Shown in pieces: positions 15,945 to 24,490 of a DNA stretch of 64,000 bases. Source of the DNA: AAA044-D11 sp009705075. GTDB lineage: Bacteria; Actinomycetota; Actinomycetes; Nanopelagicales; Nanopelagicaceae. The position numbers and the translations under genes were made by a program. The first letter of the stretch is position 1. Every line of letters begins with the position of its first letter. A model generated the notes under the pieces. That model made no database searches. It saw only the letters and a program-made list of their open reading frames with translations, and had not been told where the DNA came from. The DNA is taken from assembly GCA_965268675.1 (NCBI GenBank), contig OZ254179.1:1116001-1180000 (forward strand). Reading direction: 5' to 3'.

Positions 15945-17696
15945 TTAACGGACCAGGACCGTCGTAAATAGAGTCTTTGAACCAATGAAGTTGCCTTCTG
16001 ATTCCGTAACTATTCTGAATTGGCTGAATCCAATTTTTGATACCGAGAACTCAATCTCAAATTTTCCGCCCTCTGTTGTAATTCCTGAAATCTGCTTACT
16101 GCCATCATCTAAATAAACTTTTACACCAGCGATTCTTGGTTGAATTTCACCTAGGACTTTGTATTTAACGCCTCGCTTTACTGACCCTGGAACGCTCCAA
16201 GAAACTACTCGAGATATTTCAATAGCCTTTTCTGGCGTAGCTCCTAGCGTTCGATCCCAAGTTTCTTCGGTTGTAAATGAAATATTTGTGGACTCACCTA
16301 GCAATACCTTTGTTGCAAAACTTCCATCTGCTCCAGTTGTCCCAACAGCTCTACGTGTCTTACCGGAATTGCGTTTTATCGCCATAAATACCGGCACATT
16401 TGCAACTGGCCTACCATCAGCCAATTTAAATGAACCGCTGAAAGAAACACTCTCACCAAATTGTAAATTCTCCGCACTTGCGCTTACATCTGCAACAACT
16501 TTGTCTTGACCCATTGCAATTGCGACTTTCTTGACTTCTTCGATTGCTAAATTATCTCCGTACCCAATCTCCCACTCTGATATTCCACCAAGTCGATACT
16601 TCTCAACTAACCTTGCGCGAGCAGCGTAACCTCGTGCATCAACGTACCAAACCGAATGGTTCACTTTGCAACTAGTAGGGACGTTGTTCTTATTAACGCC
16701 ATTAAATTCTGCGGTGTATAAAACATTTGTTTCGCCAAATTTCTCGTTATATGTAGCCACTGCGCCAGGTTTATCTAGGATCGCTTGTGCCTTAAGTTGA
16801 TGAATAATTGCGGCATTTGAAGAAGTTTTCTCTGAAGCCGGTGCGCTTGTCGGACAAATTCCAGTAACTTTTGTTACCCAGTTGTATCCATAATTTGGCG
16901 TACCGATATAAATTTTCCATGGCGCAATAGATTTCAGGGCATAAACAAGTGAGGGCTCAAACCAGTTTATGGGTCCGATTGGTCCTGGCTTCGTATCGTA
17001 TTTGTGATAGTCGTAAGCCATTATGTTCAATCGATCGATGAAGTTAGAAATTTCGGGCCAGGCATATAAGTAATAGCCTTTTTTGCCAGTAGCAGGATCG
17101 AGAAGATATGGCGTTGTTACCGAAAGCAATTTGTTTTGAGAGTGAAGGATTGAAGATAGTTCACTTACGAATTTGACCCACCTTGGTTGAATCGTTGGCC
17201 AAGTTGCATTCTTATCAACATATGCAAAGCCCTCAAAATTTAAGTCAATTCCATCAAAATTGTTAGCCATAACTAAATCTGAAATAGTTTTAATCAGAGT
17301 TGCACGATTTGCATCATCCCCCATAATCTTTGAGAGAACGCCTTCGCCAGTGCTATCGGTAATTGTTGGCAGCACTTTAATTCCCAGGCTTTGAAGCGTT
17401 GCAACGGGAATTGCCTTGTCAATCGAATTCTGTGTTCGGTATTTATCTTTGATTGTTGAGGCACTTGTTACGCTGTACCAAAATGGCAAAATTTGATCAA
17501 ACATTTCAGAATGAGAAACCACATAATCCATTGCTTGGATCTGACCTTTTGTAGTATCGCCATAAGTGCTGTAATCAGTCATCCAGCCCGAAAATATCTT
17601 TCTAAGTTGTCGGTCCTCGGCGCTTGCTGAATCTAATGGCGCTTGTGGTAAACAAATTAGCCCAATAAGTAACAGGCTCGTTATTCGATTTTTCAT
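15945..17696 (-). CDS. Secreted glycoside hydrolase family 18 protein with Ig-like C terminus
   Basis: Probably an envelope or peptidoglycan-acting GH18 enzyme. Residues 1-26 form a signal peptide (SLLLIGLICLPQAPLDSASA). A GH18 TIM barrel spans about residues 33-395 and holds FDGIDLNFEG, the DxxDxDxE active site with catalytic acid E155; the third aspartate is replaced by N153, as in some spore-cortex and peptidoglycan hydrolases. NIMAYDYHKYD is the conserved substrate-side strand. The last 180 residues look like two Ig-like or carboxypeptidase-regulatory-like beta domains. The ATG at 17696 overlaps the DUF3039 stop (ATGA). The substrate is not determined by sequence; chitin-like material or peptidoglycan are both possible. 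Confidence 0.85.
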   Translation of the reverse strand: MKNRITSLLLIGLICLPQAPLDSASAEDRQLRKIFSGWMTDYSTYGDTTKGQIQAMDYVVSHSEMFDQILPFWYSVTSASTIKDKYRTQNSIDKAIPVATLQSLGIKVLPTITDSTGEGVLSKIMGDDANRATLIKTISDLVMANNFDGIDLNFEGFAYVDKNATWPTIQPRWVKFVSELSSILHSQNKLLSVTTPYLLDPATGKKGYYLYAWPEISNFIDRLNIMAYDYHKYDTKPGPIGPINWFEPSLVYALKSIAPWKIYIGTPNYGYNWVTKVTGICPTSAPASEKTSSNAAIIHQLKAQAILDKPGAVATYNEKFGETNVLYTAEFNGVNKNNVPTSCKVNHSVWYVDARGYAARARLVEKYRLGGISEWEIGYGDNLAIEEVKKVAIAMGQDKVVADVSASAENLQFGESVSFSGSFKLADGRPVANVPVFMAIKRNSGKTRRAVGTTGADGSFATKVLLGESTNISFTTEETWDRTLGATPEKAIEISRVVSWSVPGSVKRGVKYKVLGEIQPRIAGVKVYLDDGSKQISGITTEGGKFEIEFSVSKIGFSQFRIVTESEGNFIGSKTLFTTVLVR

Positions 17697-17947
17697 TCCT
17701 TCTTCAGGCCATCAAAAATCTTCTTACAAATTGGGCAGATTGGAAACTTTTCAGGATCGCGACTAGGTACCCATTTCTTGCCACAAAGGGCGCGAACCGC
17801 CTTTCCCGTTACGGCAGATTCAACTATCTTCTCTTTGCGAACGTAGTGTGCAAACCTTTCGTGGTCGCCATCTTCGTTAGATAGCCGAGTATCTTCTTTC
17901 TCTAGAACATCGGCAAAAGGCTGAAGTTCGATGCTCGGTAATTCCAT
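17693..17947 (-). CDS. DUF3039 family protein
   Basis: An 84 aa actinobacterial protein of unknown function. The core KAVRALCGKKWVPSRDPEKF is followed by PICPICKKIF. Three cysteines (one in ALCGKK, two in CPIC) suggest a small metal-binding knuckle. It heads the minus-strand run GH18-clpS-DUF2017-mec-cysO-cysM. The ATG at 17947 has a TAGAAT hexamer 7 nt upstream and no Shine-Dalgarno sequence, consistent with a leaderless transcript divergent from argF. Confidence 0.85.
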   Translation of the reverse strand: MELPSIELQPFADVLEKEDTRLSNEDGDHERFAHYVRKEKIVESAVTGKAVRALCGKKWVPSRDPEKFPICPICKKIFDGLKKE

Positions 17948-17954
17948 GAGGCAG

Positions 17955-17960
17955 ATTCTA
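17955..17960 (-). promoter_or_regulatory. -10 element of a leaderless promoter (DUF3039)
   Basis: TAGAAT on the minus strand, 7 nt (CTGCCTC) before the ATG at 17947. Only 45-48 bp separate this start from argF, so the two divergent promoters share a very compact intergenic region. Confidence 0.5.
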
Positions 17961-17983
17961 CCGAGGCGAACTCCTTTATTGGG

Positions 17984-17989
17984 TATTAT
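17984..17989 (+). promoter_or_regulatory. -10 element of a leaderless promoter (argF)
   Basis: TATTAT on the plus strand followed by exactly 6 nt and then ATG at 17996. No ribosome binding site is present upstream, which favours the second of the two adjacent ATG codons as the leaderless start. Confidence 0.5.
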
Positions 17990-17995
17990 TCAATG

Positions 17996-18937
17996 ATGAA
18001 GGATCTATTGCGCACGGAGCATCTCTCTCGAAATGATATTGAAGTCATACTCGACACCGCAGCGCAATTTGCCAAGAACCCACTTCGTTCCAAAGATGCA
18101 TTAGCTAATCAAACCGTAGCTATTTATATGACCAAATCTTCAACTCGTACCAGGTTGGCATCCGAGACCGCCGTCGCACACCTCGGTGGCACTCCAATAT
18201 TTCTGCGTGGTGATGATTTACAAATTGGTCGTGGCGAAACAATTTCAGATACTGCAAAAATAATTAGTGGCTTTGCGAGCGCTCTGATTGTACGAACTTT
18301 TGCGCAGTCGGATGTAGATGAACTTGGAGCGCATTCAACAATTCCAGTTTTGAATGGCTTGACTGATACCGATCATCCAACTCAGTTGCTGGCAGATTGG
18401 TTAACAATTCGCGAAGTATTTGGTTCAGATGTTTCTGGTCGAAAGTTTGCTTACATCGGTGATGGAAATAATATGTCGAACGCTTGGCTAACTATGGGAG
18501 CAATCATGGGCGCACATGTAGTAGTTGCTACTCCGCCAGGAAAATGGGCGCCAGAAGAATCAGCTATTCAAAGTGCGAAAAAAATTGCTGCCAAGACTGG
18601 GGCGAAACTTGAAATTCTCACTGACCCAGAGATCGCAGCTAAAGATGCAAGTGCTGTATATACGGATGTTTGGATGTCTATGGGAGATCCAGAAGAGGTA
18701 AGAAATGAGAAGCTAAAGGCCCTTGCGCCTTATGCGATTACTAAGAATTTAATGTCACTGGCTTCTGCGGATTCAATTTTTATGCATTGCCTGCCGGCGC
18801 ATCGTGGTGAAGAAGTTGAAGCCGATGTAATTGATGGTCCGCGGTCTGTTATTTGGCGCGAGGCGTACCACCGCCGCACAACGATTCAATCAATTCTCTA
18901 CCACCTGGTTCGTGGCGAGATTGAGGGCAACCACTAA
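17996..18937 (+). CDS. argF: Ornithine carbamoyltransferase
   Basis: Makes citrulline from ornithine and carbamoyl phosphate in arginine biosynthesis. The protein is 313 aa. The carbamoyl-phosphate loop is SSTRTR at about residues 48-53. HPTQLLADWLTI follows, and the ornithine-side signature HCLPAHRGEEV lies near residue 265. An alternative ATG at 17993 would add one Met. I prefer 17996 because TATTAT sits 6 nt upstream and no Shine-Dalgarno sequence exists. It is separate from argG (51533) and no other arg genes are adjacent, so the arginine pathway is scattered. Confidence 0.96.
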   Translation: MKDLLRTEHLSRNDIEVILDTAAQFAKNPLRSKDALANQTVAIYMTKSSTRTRLASETAVAHLGGTPIFLRGDDLQIGRGETISDTAKIISGFASALIVRTFAQSDVDELGAHSTIPVLNGLTDTDHPTQLLADWLTIREVFGSDVSGRKFAYIGDGNNMSNAWLTMGAIMGAHVVVATPPGKWAPEESAIQSAKKIAAKTGAKLEILTDPEIAAKDASAVYTDVWMSMGDPEEVRNEKLKALAPYAITKNLMSLASADSIFMHCLPAHRGEEVEADVIDGPRSVIWREAYHRRTTIQSILYHLVRGEIEGNH

Positions 18938-18955
18938 TAGCGAATCTGTTCGCTA
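18938..18955 (+). terminator. Hairpin immediately after argF stop
   Basis: A perfect 7 bp inverted repeat TAGCGAA/TTCGCTA with loop TCTG begins on the base after the argF TAA. No U-tract follows, so it is either a weak terminator or a 3-prime-end stabilising hairpin. Confidence 0.4.
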
Positions 18956-18996
18956 AGAATTCAAGGAAATTGGCTGGATTGGCACATTTGAGGCAC

Positions 18997-19002
18997 TAAT
19001 CT
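18997..19002 (+). promoter_or_regulatory. -10 element of a leaderless promoter (pntAA)
   Basis: TAATCT followed by exactly 6 nt (TTGCAA) and the ATG at 19009. It argues for a separate promoter for the transhydrogenase operon rather than read-through from argF. Confidence 0.5.
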
Positions 19003-19008
19003 TTGCAA

Positions 19009-20139
19009 ATGCAAATAGCCGTAGCTAAAGAGATCCGGTCTGGAGAAGCTCGCGTAGCTCTCGTCCCAGACATAGTTTCCAAATTAATCAAAGCTGGACT
19101 TGAGGTCGTAATCGAATCTGGAGCCGGCGTTGCATCGGGCTTTCCTGATAGCGAATTTACTGCAGCAGGTGCCATCGTTAAGAGTGGAAATGTAATAAGC
19201 GGTGCTGATGTTGTTGCTTCAGTTACATCACTTACGCCAGATCAAATGAAATCCCTTAAAAAGGGCGCGCTTACGATTTCATTTCTTTCGCCAACGACAG
19301 GCGTAGATTCAATCGAAGCCGCGGCAAGTGCCGGAGTAACTGCTCTTTCTCTTGAATTAGTCCCTCGTATTTCTCGTGCTCAATCTATGGATGCACTGAC
19401 ATCTCAGGCTTTATGTGCGGGATATCGCGCATCACTTGTTGCGGCCGAACTTTCGCCAAGATTCTTTCCATTACTCATGACTGCCGCCGGAACTGTGACT
19501 CCTGCGCAAGTAGTAGTTCTCGGAGCCGGTGTAGCTGGATTGCAAGCTATTGCAACTGCCAAACGCCTCGGCGCCGTAGTAAGTGCCTATGATGTTCGTC
19601 CATCATCTGCTGATGAAGTGAAATCAATGGGTGCAAAATTTATAACTTTAGAACTCGAAGCTCTTGAAGGTGCCGGCGGATATGCCCGCGAAATGACGGA
19701 AGAGCGGGCAGCAAAGCAGCGCGAACTTCTCACACCATATTTAGCGGCCGCAGATGTTGTTATTACAACTGCTGCAGTTCCTGGAAGACCAGCGCCAAGG
19801 CTCGTTACCGGTGAAATGGTTTCAGCGATGAAATCTGGCGCAGTAATAGTTGATCTTGCTGCTGAAACTGGCGGAAACGTTGAAGGAAGCGAGCCCGGTG
19901 AAACTCTCACAACTTCAAATGGTGTTGTTATCTGGGGCGGGAAAGATGTTCCAAGCCAACTGCCTTATCACGCATCGATGTTGTTCTCCCGAAATGTAGT
20001 TAACTTGCTTTTGCTAATGACCAAGAGCGTTGACGGCAAGCCGACTGGTGAAGTAATTCCAGATTTCTCTGATGAAATTATTGATGCTGCAACACTTACT
20101 CATGGCGGCTCTCGTCGCACTCCGGAGGGCAAGAAATGA
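19009..20139 (+). CDS. pntAA: NAD(P) transhydrogenase subunit alpha part 1
   Basis: NAD(H)-binding domain I of the proton-translocating transhydrogenase, which uses the proton gradient to make NADPH from NADH. The protein is 376 aa with ATG 19009; an in-frame TTG at 19003 is less likely. N-terminal motif KEIRSGEARVALVPD is shared with alanine dehydrogenase, and the NAD-binding loop is VLGAGVAGLQAIATAKRLGA. It is the split-alpha form: membrane part pntAB is separate and overlaps by 4 nt (ATGA). It is a probable main NADPH source here, feeding the biosynthetic genes around it. Confidence 0.95.
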   Translation: MQIAVAKEIRSGEARVALVPDIVSKLIKAGLEVVIESGAGVASGFPDSEFTAAGAIVKSGNVISGADVVASVTSLTPDQMKSLKKGALTISFLSPTTGVDSIEAAASAGVTALSLELVPRISRAQSMDALTSQALCAGYRASLVAAELSPRFFPLLMTAAGTVTPAQVVVLGAGVAGLQAIATAKRLGAVVSAYDVRPSSADEVKSMGAKFITLELEALEGAGGYAREMTEERAAKQRELLTPYLAAADVVITTAAVPGRPAPRLVTGEMVSAMKSGAVIVDLAAETGGNVEGSEPGETLTTSNGVVIWGGKDVPSQLPYHASMLFSRNVVNLLLLMTKSVDGKPTGEVIPDFSDEIIDAATLTHGGSRRTPEGKK

Positions 20140-20423
20140 CAACAATGGCAATTCTGACAATTTTCGTACTATCGGTATTCGTAGGATTTGAAGTAGTTTC
20201 AAAGGTTTCAACCACGCTTCATACCCCGCTAATGTCAGGTGCAAATGCAATCCACGGAATTATTTTGGTTGGCGCGATTCTTGTTGCCGCCGAAGCTAAA
20301 AGTACGCTTGAAACAACCCTAGCGATTCTTGCCGTTGTTTTAGCAACTATAAATATGGTCGGTGGCTTTGTTGTTACAGATCGCATGCTGGAAATGTTTA
20401 AGGGAAAGGGCGGTAAGAAATAA
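20136..20423 (+). CDS. pntAB: NAD(P) transhydrogenase subunit alpha part 2 (membrane)
   Basis: A 95 aa small membrane subunit with three hydrophobic helices: AILTIFVLSVFVGFEVV, AIHGIILVGAILVAAEA and TLAILAVVLATINMVGGFVV. It supplies the first part of the membrane domain II. Its ATG overlaps the pntAA stop and its stop shares a base with the pntB start (TAATG), so the three subunits are likely translated in fixed ratio. Confidence 0.95.
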   Translation: MTTMAILTIFVLSVFVGFEVVSKVSTTLHTPLMSGANAIHGIILVGAILVAAEAKSTLETTLAILAVVLATINMVGGFVVTDRMLEMFKGKGGKK

Positions 20424-21805
20424 TGAATTCAAATTTATACGCCCTTATAGGTCTTGGTGTTGCAGTCTCATTCGTTATGGCTCTCAAAGGCTTATCTGCC
20501 CCAAAAACAGCTCGTCGCGGAAATCTAATCGGTGCCTTTGGGGCAACGGTTGCAACAGTAATTGTCTTCTTTGATCCTTCTATCGAAGAGGGACATAACA
20601 CTATTTTGATAATTGCAGCAATTGCCTTTGGTGTAATTGTTGGGGTCCCGGCGGCCCGCAAGATTCAAATGACCCAGATGCCACAACTAGTCGCACTATT
20701 TAATGGTGTTGGTGGTGGCGCCGCTGCGCTAGTAGCAATTGTTGAATATTTAAATCTCGGCGAAACAGCCAGTTTTGGTGAAGTTTTAGCAACGGTATTC
20801 ACAGTTTTGGTTGGAAGCGTCTCTTTCTCGGGATCGGTTATTACCTTCTTGAAGTTGCAAGAACTTATGACCACAAGGCCAGTTGTATTCCCAGGCGGCC
20901 GTTTTGTAATTGCAGCGACTTTGGCTGGTGCGCTTGGAACATCGGGTTGGGTTATTTCAAGTGGTGGGACTACTCCACTTCTAGTTCTCGCAGGCCTCTC
21001 ACTTCTATTTGGTGTTCTCTTTGTGCTTCCAGTTGGCGGAGCAGATGTACCAATCGTTATCTCTTTGTTGAATGCATTTACTGGTCTTACCGTTGCTGCT
21101 AGCGGATATGTATTGCAATCAACCCTACTTATTGTTGCCGGAACTTTGGTCGGAGCATCAGGAACAATCTTGACTCGCAAGATGGCAGAAGCAATGGGAC
21201 GCTCACTATTTGGAACTCTCTTCGGTGCTTTCACTGCCAAGCCGCAAGCTATTGCCGAAGGTGGTGAAGCTCGTACGGTTAAGTCTGGTTCACCAGATGA
21301 TGTTGCAATCCTTCTTAACTATGCTCAACGCGTTGTTATCGTTCCTGGCTTCGGACTTGCAGTTGCGCAAGCACAGCACACAGTGCGCGAACTTGCCGAC
21401 TTACTCGCTGAAAAAGGCGTTGAAGTTGCATACGGAATTCACCCAGTTGCTGGCCGCATGCCTGGCCACATGAACGTTCTTCTTGCTGAAGCAAATGTTC
21501 CATATGAACAACTCGTTGAAATGGAAGAGATTAATCCAACATTCCCACAGACCGATGTTGTTCTAGTTGTCGGAGCAAACGACGTTGTAAACCCAGCAGC
21601 AAAAACAACTCCTGGTTGCCCAATTTATGGAATGCCAATTCTTGATGTTGCTGGTGCTGGAAATGTTATTTTCTTAAAGCGATCAATGCGTCCCGGTTTT
21701 GCTGGGATCGAAAACGATCTGCTTTATGACGTCAAAACAACTTTGCTCTTTGGTGATGCTAAGGATTCGCTTACAAAAGTTGTAAACGCGCTTAAAGCTC
21801 TTTAA
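20423..21805 (+). CDS. pntB: NAD(P) transhydrogenase subunit beta
   Basis: A 460 aa protein carrying the remaining membrane helices (about nine, residues 1-260) and the NADP(H)-binding domain III at the C terminus. Domain III is recognised from VPGFGLAVAQAQHTVRELA, GIHPVAGRMPGHMNVLLAEA and VVLVVGANDVVNPAA. The gene ends convergently on the pirin gene. The two stop codons share the palindrome TTAA, so the reading frames overlap by 4 bp with no space for an ordinary terminator. Confidence 0.96.
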   Translation: MNSNLYALIGLGVAVSFVMALKGLSAPKTARRGNLIGAFGATVATVIVFFDPSIEEGHNTILIIAAIAFGVIVGVPAARKIQMTQMPQLVALFNGVGGGAAALVAIVEYLNLGETASFGEVLATVFTVLVGSVSFSGSVITFLKLQELMTTRPVVFPGGRFVIAATLAGALGTSGWVISSGGTTPLLVLAGLSLLFGVLFVLPVGGADVPIVISLLNAFTGLTVAASGYVLQSTLLIVAGTLVGASGTILTRKMAEAMGRSLFGTLFGAFTAKPQAIAEGGEARTVKSGSPDDVAILLNYAQRVVIVPGFGLAVAQAQHTVRELADLLAEKGVEVAYGIHPVAGRMPGHMNVLLAEANVPYEQLVEMEEINPTFPQTDVVLVVGANDVVNPAAKTTPGCPIYGMPILDVAGAGNVIFLKRSMRPGFAGIENDLLYDVKTTLLFGDAKDSLTKVVNALKAL

Positions 21806-22797
21806 TTTCCTTCTACTACTTCACGAGGTGCGCCATGCACACCGGTGATATCGGCTGCTGGAATTGTGCCAAGCACGCCTTTCTGGAAATCATCAAAGGC
21901 TTTTAGAACTTCAGTTTTTGTATTCATTACAAACGGACCCATCCAGGCAACGCTCTCTTTAATTGGTTGTCCACCAAGGATCAAGACATCCATCTCTGGT
22001 GATCTAGATTCTTGAGTTGGATCTGCTTGAACTACCAAGGTATCGCCCTCGCCCATAACTGCGAGTTGACCCATGTGAACTGGTTGTTTGTTTTCTCCGA
22101 TAGTTCCATGGCCATTTAGCGTGTAGATAAGTGCGTTATAGCCTTTGTTCCAAGGTAGAACTAATTGTGCTCCAGGCGCGAGGGTTGCATGAACAATTGA
22201 AATCGGCGTCTGGGTTGATCCTGGCCCAACATGGCCCGCAACTTCACCGGCAATAACTCGAATCAGCGTTCCACCATCACTCGATGCCAATAACTTCACA
22301 TCAGATGCTCGCAAATCTTGATACGCAGGCTTCGACCATTTCTTTGCCGCTGGCAAATTAACCCAGAGTTGAAAGCCATGAAAAAGCCCACCACTCATAA
22401 CTAAATGTTCTGGTGGCGTCTCTATATGCAAAATTCCTGCACCCGCAGTCATCCACTGGGTATCGCCATTTGTAATTGTTCCGCCACCGCCGTGGTTATC
22501 TTTGTGATCAAAAATTCCATCAATAATGTAGGTAACGGTTTCAAAACCGCGATGTGGGTGCCAAGGTGTTCCCTTTGGTTCACCTGGGGCATATTCAACT
22601 TCGCCCATTTGATCTAAATGAATAAAGGGATCTAGTTCTGTTAGATCGACTCCGGCAAAAGCCCGGCGAACAGGGAATCCTTCGCCTTCAAATCCTTGTG
22701 GCGCTGTAGTTACGCTCTTAACGCTTCGAGCTTTAGCTGTTGGTTCGACAATAACTCTCGGCAAGATAGTTATGTCAGCGACTGTTACTGCAGGCAA
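21802..22797 (-). CDS. Pirin family protein
   Basis: A bicupin of the pirin family. Characterised members have quercetin 2,3-dioxygenase activity or act as redox regulators; the role here is unknown. Metal-ligand motifs are clear: WHPHRGFETVTYIIDG and the QWMTAGAGILHIE segment in the N-terminal cupin. I move the start to TTG 22797 because AAAGGGAG lies 6 nt before it; the longer TTG at 22818 lies upstream of that ribosome binding site. The result is 331 aa beginning LPAVTVADI. It is convergent with pntB. Confidence 0.88.
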   Translation of the reverse strand: MPAVTVADITILPRVIVEPTAKARSVKSVTTAPQGFEGEGFPVRRAFAGVDLTELDPFIHLDQMGEVEYAPGEPKGTPWHPHRGFETVTYIIDGIFDHKDNHGGGGTITNGDTQWMTAGAGILHIETPPEHLVMSGGLFHGFQLWVNLPAAKKWSKPAYQDLRASDVKLLASSDGGTLIRVIAGEVAGHVGPGSTQTPISIVHATLAPGAQLVLPWNKGYNALIYTLNGHGTIGENKQPVHMGQLAVMGEGDTLVVQADPTQESRSPEMDVLILGGQPIKESVAWMGPFVMNTKTEVLKAFDDFQKGVLGTIPAADITGVHGAPREVVEGN

Positions 22798-22875
22798 TTT
22801 GTGGCTCCCTTTAATCAATTATTCGAAATCTCTACCACCATATATTAGTTGAATCTTCAACAAATTCAATTCGGA

Positions 22876-24042
22876 TTACATATCTAGCAAGACAAATTTG
22901 CCAGGATTCTCAGCAAAACTAGCTTTACAGCCCGGCATGCAGAAGTAATACATCTTTCCATTTAATTCATAACTTGCAGGGGCATCTGAAATACGCACCT
23001 GCATACCGCAAACCCAATCTTTAGCAAATTCTTGGTTGGTGCCTTCTATCTCACGATTTCGATACATCCAATAAACCCAAATGATTAATAGAAGGGCAAA
23101 TACATCAAGAATGGTTGTGTAATTTAAACCAATTTCATTTGAGTGTGCCATTTTATGGCTCGCTTCAGGAATCTGATCCAGCGCTATAAAAATAAGCTCT
23201 GTGATAAATCCACTAATGCTCATAACCAGCCAGAAAACTAGAGTTAAGCGAATTGCCAGTTTAGTTCCATAATATTTGCGATAGATAAGTACAAGTGGGA
23301 GTGAGATTAAGTCCGCGAAGATAAATGCGATGGTGCCCCCGAAGGTAATTCCACCATGCCACAGGGCTGCGGCAAGTGGCACATTTCCAACCGAGCAGAC
23401 AAAACTAATGAAGGCAATAAATGGACCAATGATTGCATTTTCGATACTTGAAACTAGGCCGTTTCCAGAGATGAATAGCGTGTTCCAGAAAGATGCTGGC
23501 ACTAACTTCGCCGCGAGGCCTGCCACTATAAAACCGATTATTAACTCAACTCTGAGCATTTTGAAATCACCTATTGTGTAGCCGGCAGCATCGTGCCAAC
23601 TGGCTTTTCTTGAGGAATCAGTGGGGTTGCTCATCTCAATGCTCTCTCGAGATTCCATAATTAAGTTAGCGGGTATCAGTCTAGGAATTAGTATTTTGAG
23701 CAAGAGAATCATTATTGCGCCACCGATAAATTCAGCTACCGCGAATTGCCAGCCCATAAGGATCCAGAGAACTAGCCCTAATTCAATTACTAAATTTGTG
23801 CTGGCGAACATAAAGACCATTGAAGCTGTGAAATTTGCACCTTTCGAGAAGAGGCTTTTCGCTAGTGCGCTAGCCGAATAGGAACATGAGGAGCTAACTA
23901 CGCCGAAGAAAGAGGCCTTCGAAATGCTTTTTAGACTGTCATCGCCAAGTTGTTCCTTCATAGTTTTGCGGGAAACAAAGGCCTGAACCGCGCCAGATAA
24001 GGTGAATCCAATTACCAGCGCCCAGAAGGTATGAAAGAACAT
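22876..24042 (-). CDS. ArsP/YraQ-type permease fused to a YHS domain
   Basis: Polytopic membrane protein of the DUF318/ArsP permease superfamily, some members of which export organoarsenicals. The 388 aa include FWALVIGFTLSGAVQAFVS at the N terminus, the signature SSSCSYSASALAKSLFSKGA, about eight to nine helices, and a C-terminal YHS-like metal-binding domain (DWVCGMQV then YYFCMPGCKASF), suggesting a metal or metalloid link. ATG 24042 gives a short N terminus. The in-frame upstream codons read IINSLWSGLTEAWW, as in relatives, but offer no ATG, GTG or TTG, so an ATT start or a truncated N terminus is possible. Substrate unknown. Confidence 0.8.
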   Translation of the reverse strand: MFFHTFWALVIGFTLSGAVQAFVSRKTMKEQLGDDSLKSISKASFFGVVSSSCSYSASALAKSLFSKGANFTASMVFMFASTNLVIELGLVLWILMGWQFAVAEFIGGAIMILLLKILIPRLIPANLIMESRESIEMSNPTDSSRKASWHDAAGYTIGDFKMLRVELIIGFIVAGLAAKLVPASFWNTLFISGNGLVSSIENAIIGPFIAFISFVCSVGNVPLAAALWHGGITFGGTIAFIFADLISLPLVLIYRKYYGTKLAIRLTLVFWLVMSISGFITELIFIALDQIPEASHKMAHSNEIGLNYTTILDVFALLLIIWVYWMYRNREIEGTNQEFAKDWVCGMQVRISDAPASYELNGKMYYFCMPGCKASFAENPGKFVLLDM

Positions 24043-24086
24043 CCACCAAGCTTCGGTGAGCCCCGACCAAAGTGAGTTAATAATTT

Positions 24087-24419
24087 CTATTTTGGCTTCC
24101 TCAAACTTTCATGTCCAATATCTTTTGATTTTTCATGAATCTTTCGCATCTGGAATTCAAGAGCTGTTACTGCCTTATCAAAAGCAGCGAGATCATTAAA
24201 GCCACTGCCTTCAGCTCGCATGAATGGCCCGGCTCCGGTAGTAGTTAAAACGACTTCATGAGAGGACTTTCCAAATCGAGGGTTTTGTTCATGCTTAATT
24301 TCTACTTTTATACTCTCAATTTTTACACTGAATCGATCTAGAGATTTTAATTTCTCGGTTGCTATCCCTTTGAAGTCTTCCGCCAAATTTGCATTCCTGG
24401 CATGAATTACTATTTCCAT
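24087..24419 (-). CDS. hpf: Short-form ribosome hibernation factor (HPF/RaiA)
   Basis: Binds the 30S decoding centre and shuts down translation during starvation. The 110 aa protein contains only the N-terminal S30AE domain (MEIVIHARNANLAEDFKGIA, RFSVKIESIKVEI, FQMRKIHEKSKDIG). Most actinobacteria have the long form of over 200 aa with a C-terminal domain that dimerises ribosomes; it is absent here. The gene is usually beside secA and comF in the phylum but here is about 9 kb away. ATG 24419 is preceded by AAGGAG at spacing 6. Confidence 0.88.
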   Translation of the reverse strand: MEIVIHARNANLAEDFKGIATEKLKSLDRFSVKIESIKVEIKHEQNPRFGKSSHEVVLTTTGAGPFMRAEGSGFNDLAAFDKAVTALEFQMRKIHEKSKDIGHESLRKPK

Positions 24420-24490
24420 GAAAACTCCTTCACAATAGTTAACTTCAAGTTACACCAATATCCAAGATCTCGCAGTAAGATTCAAGTGAA

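Noticed and set aside
22405..22617. Numerous frames on the opposite strand of long genes (for example here)
   Set aside because: All lie inside confidently assigned genes and show no start signals or family resemblance.
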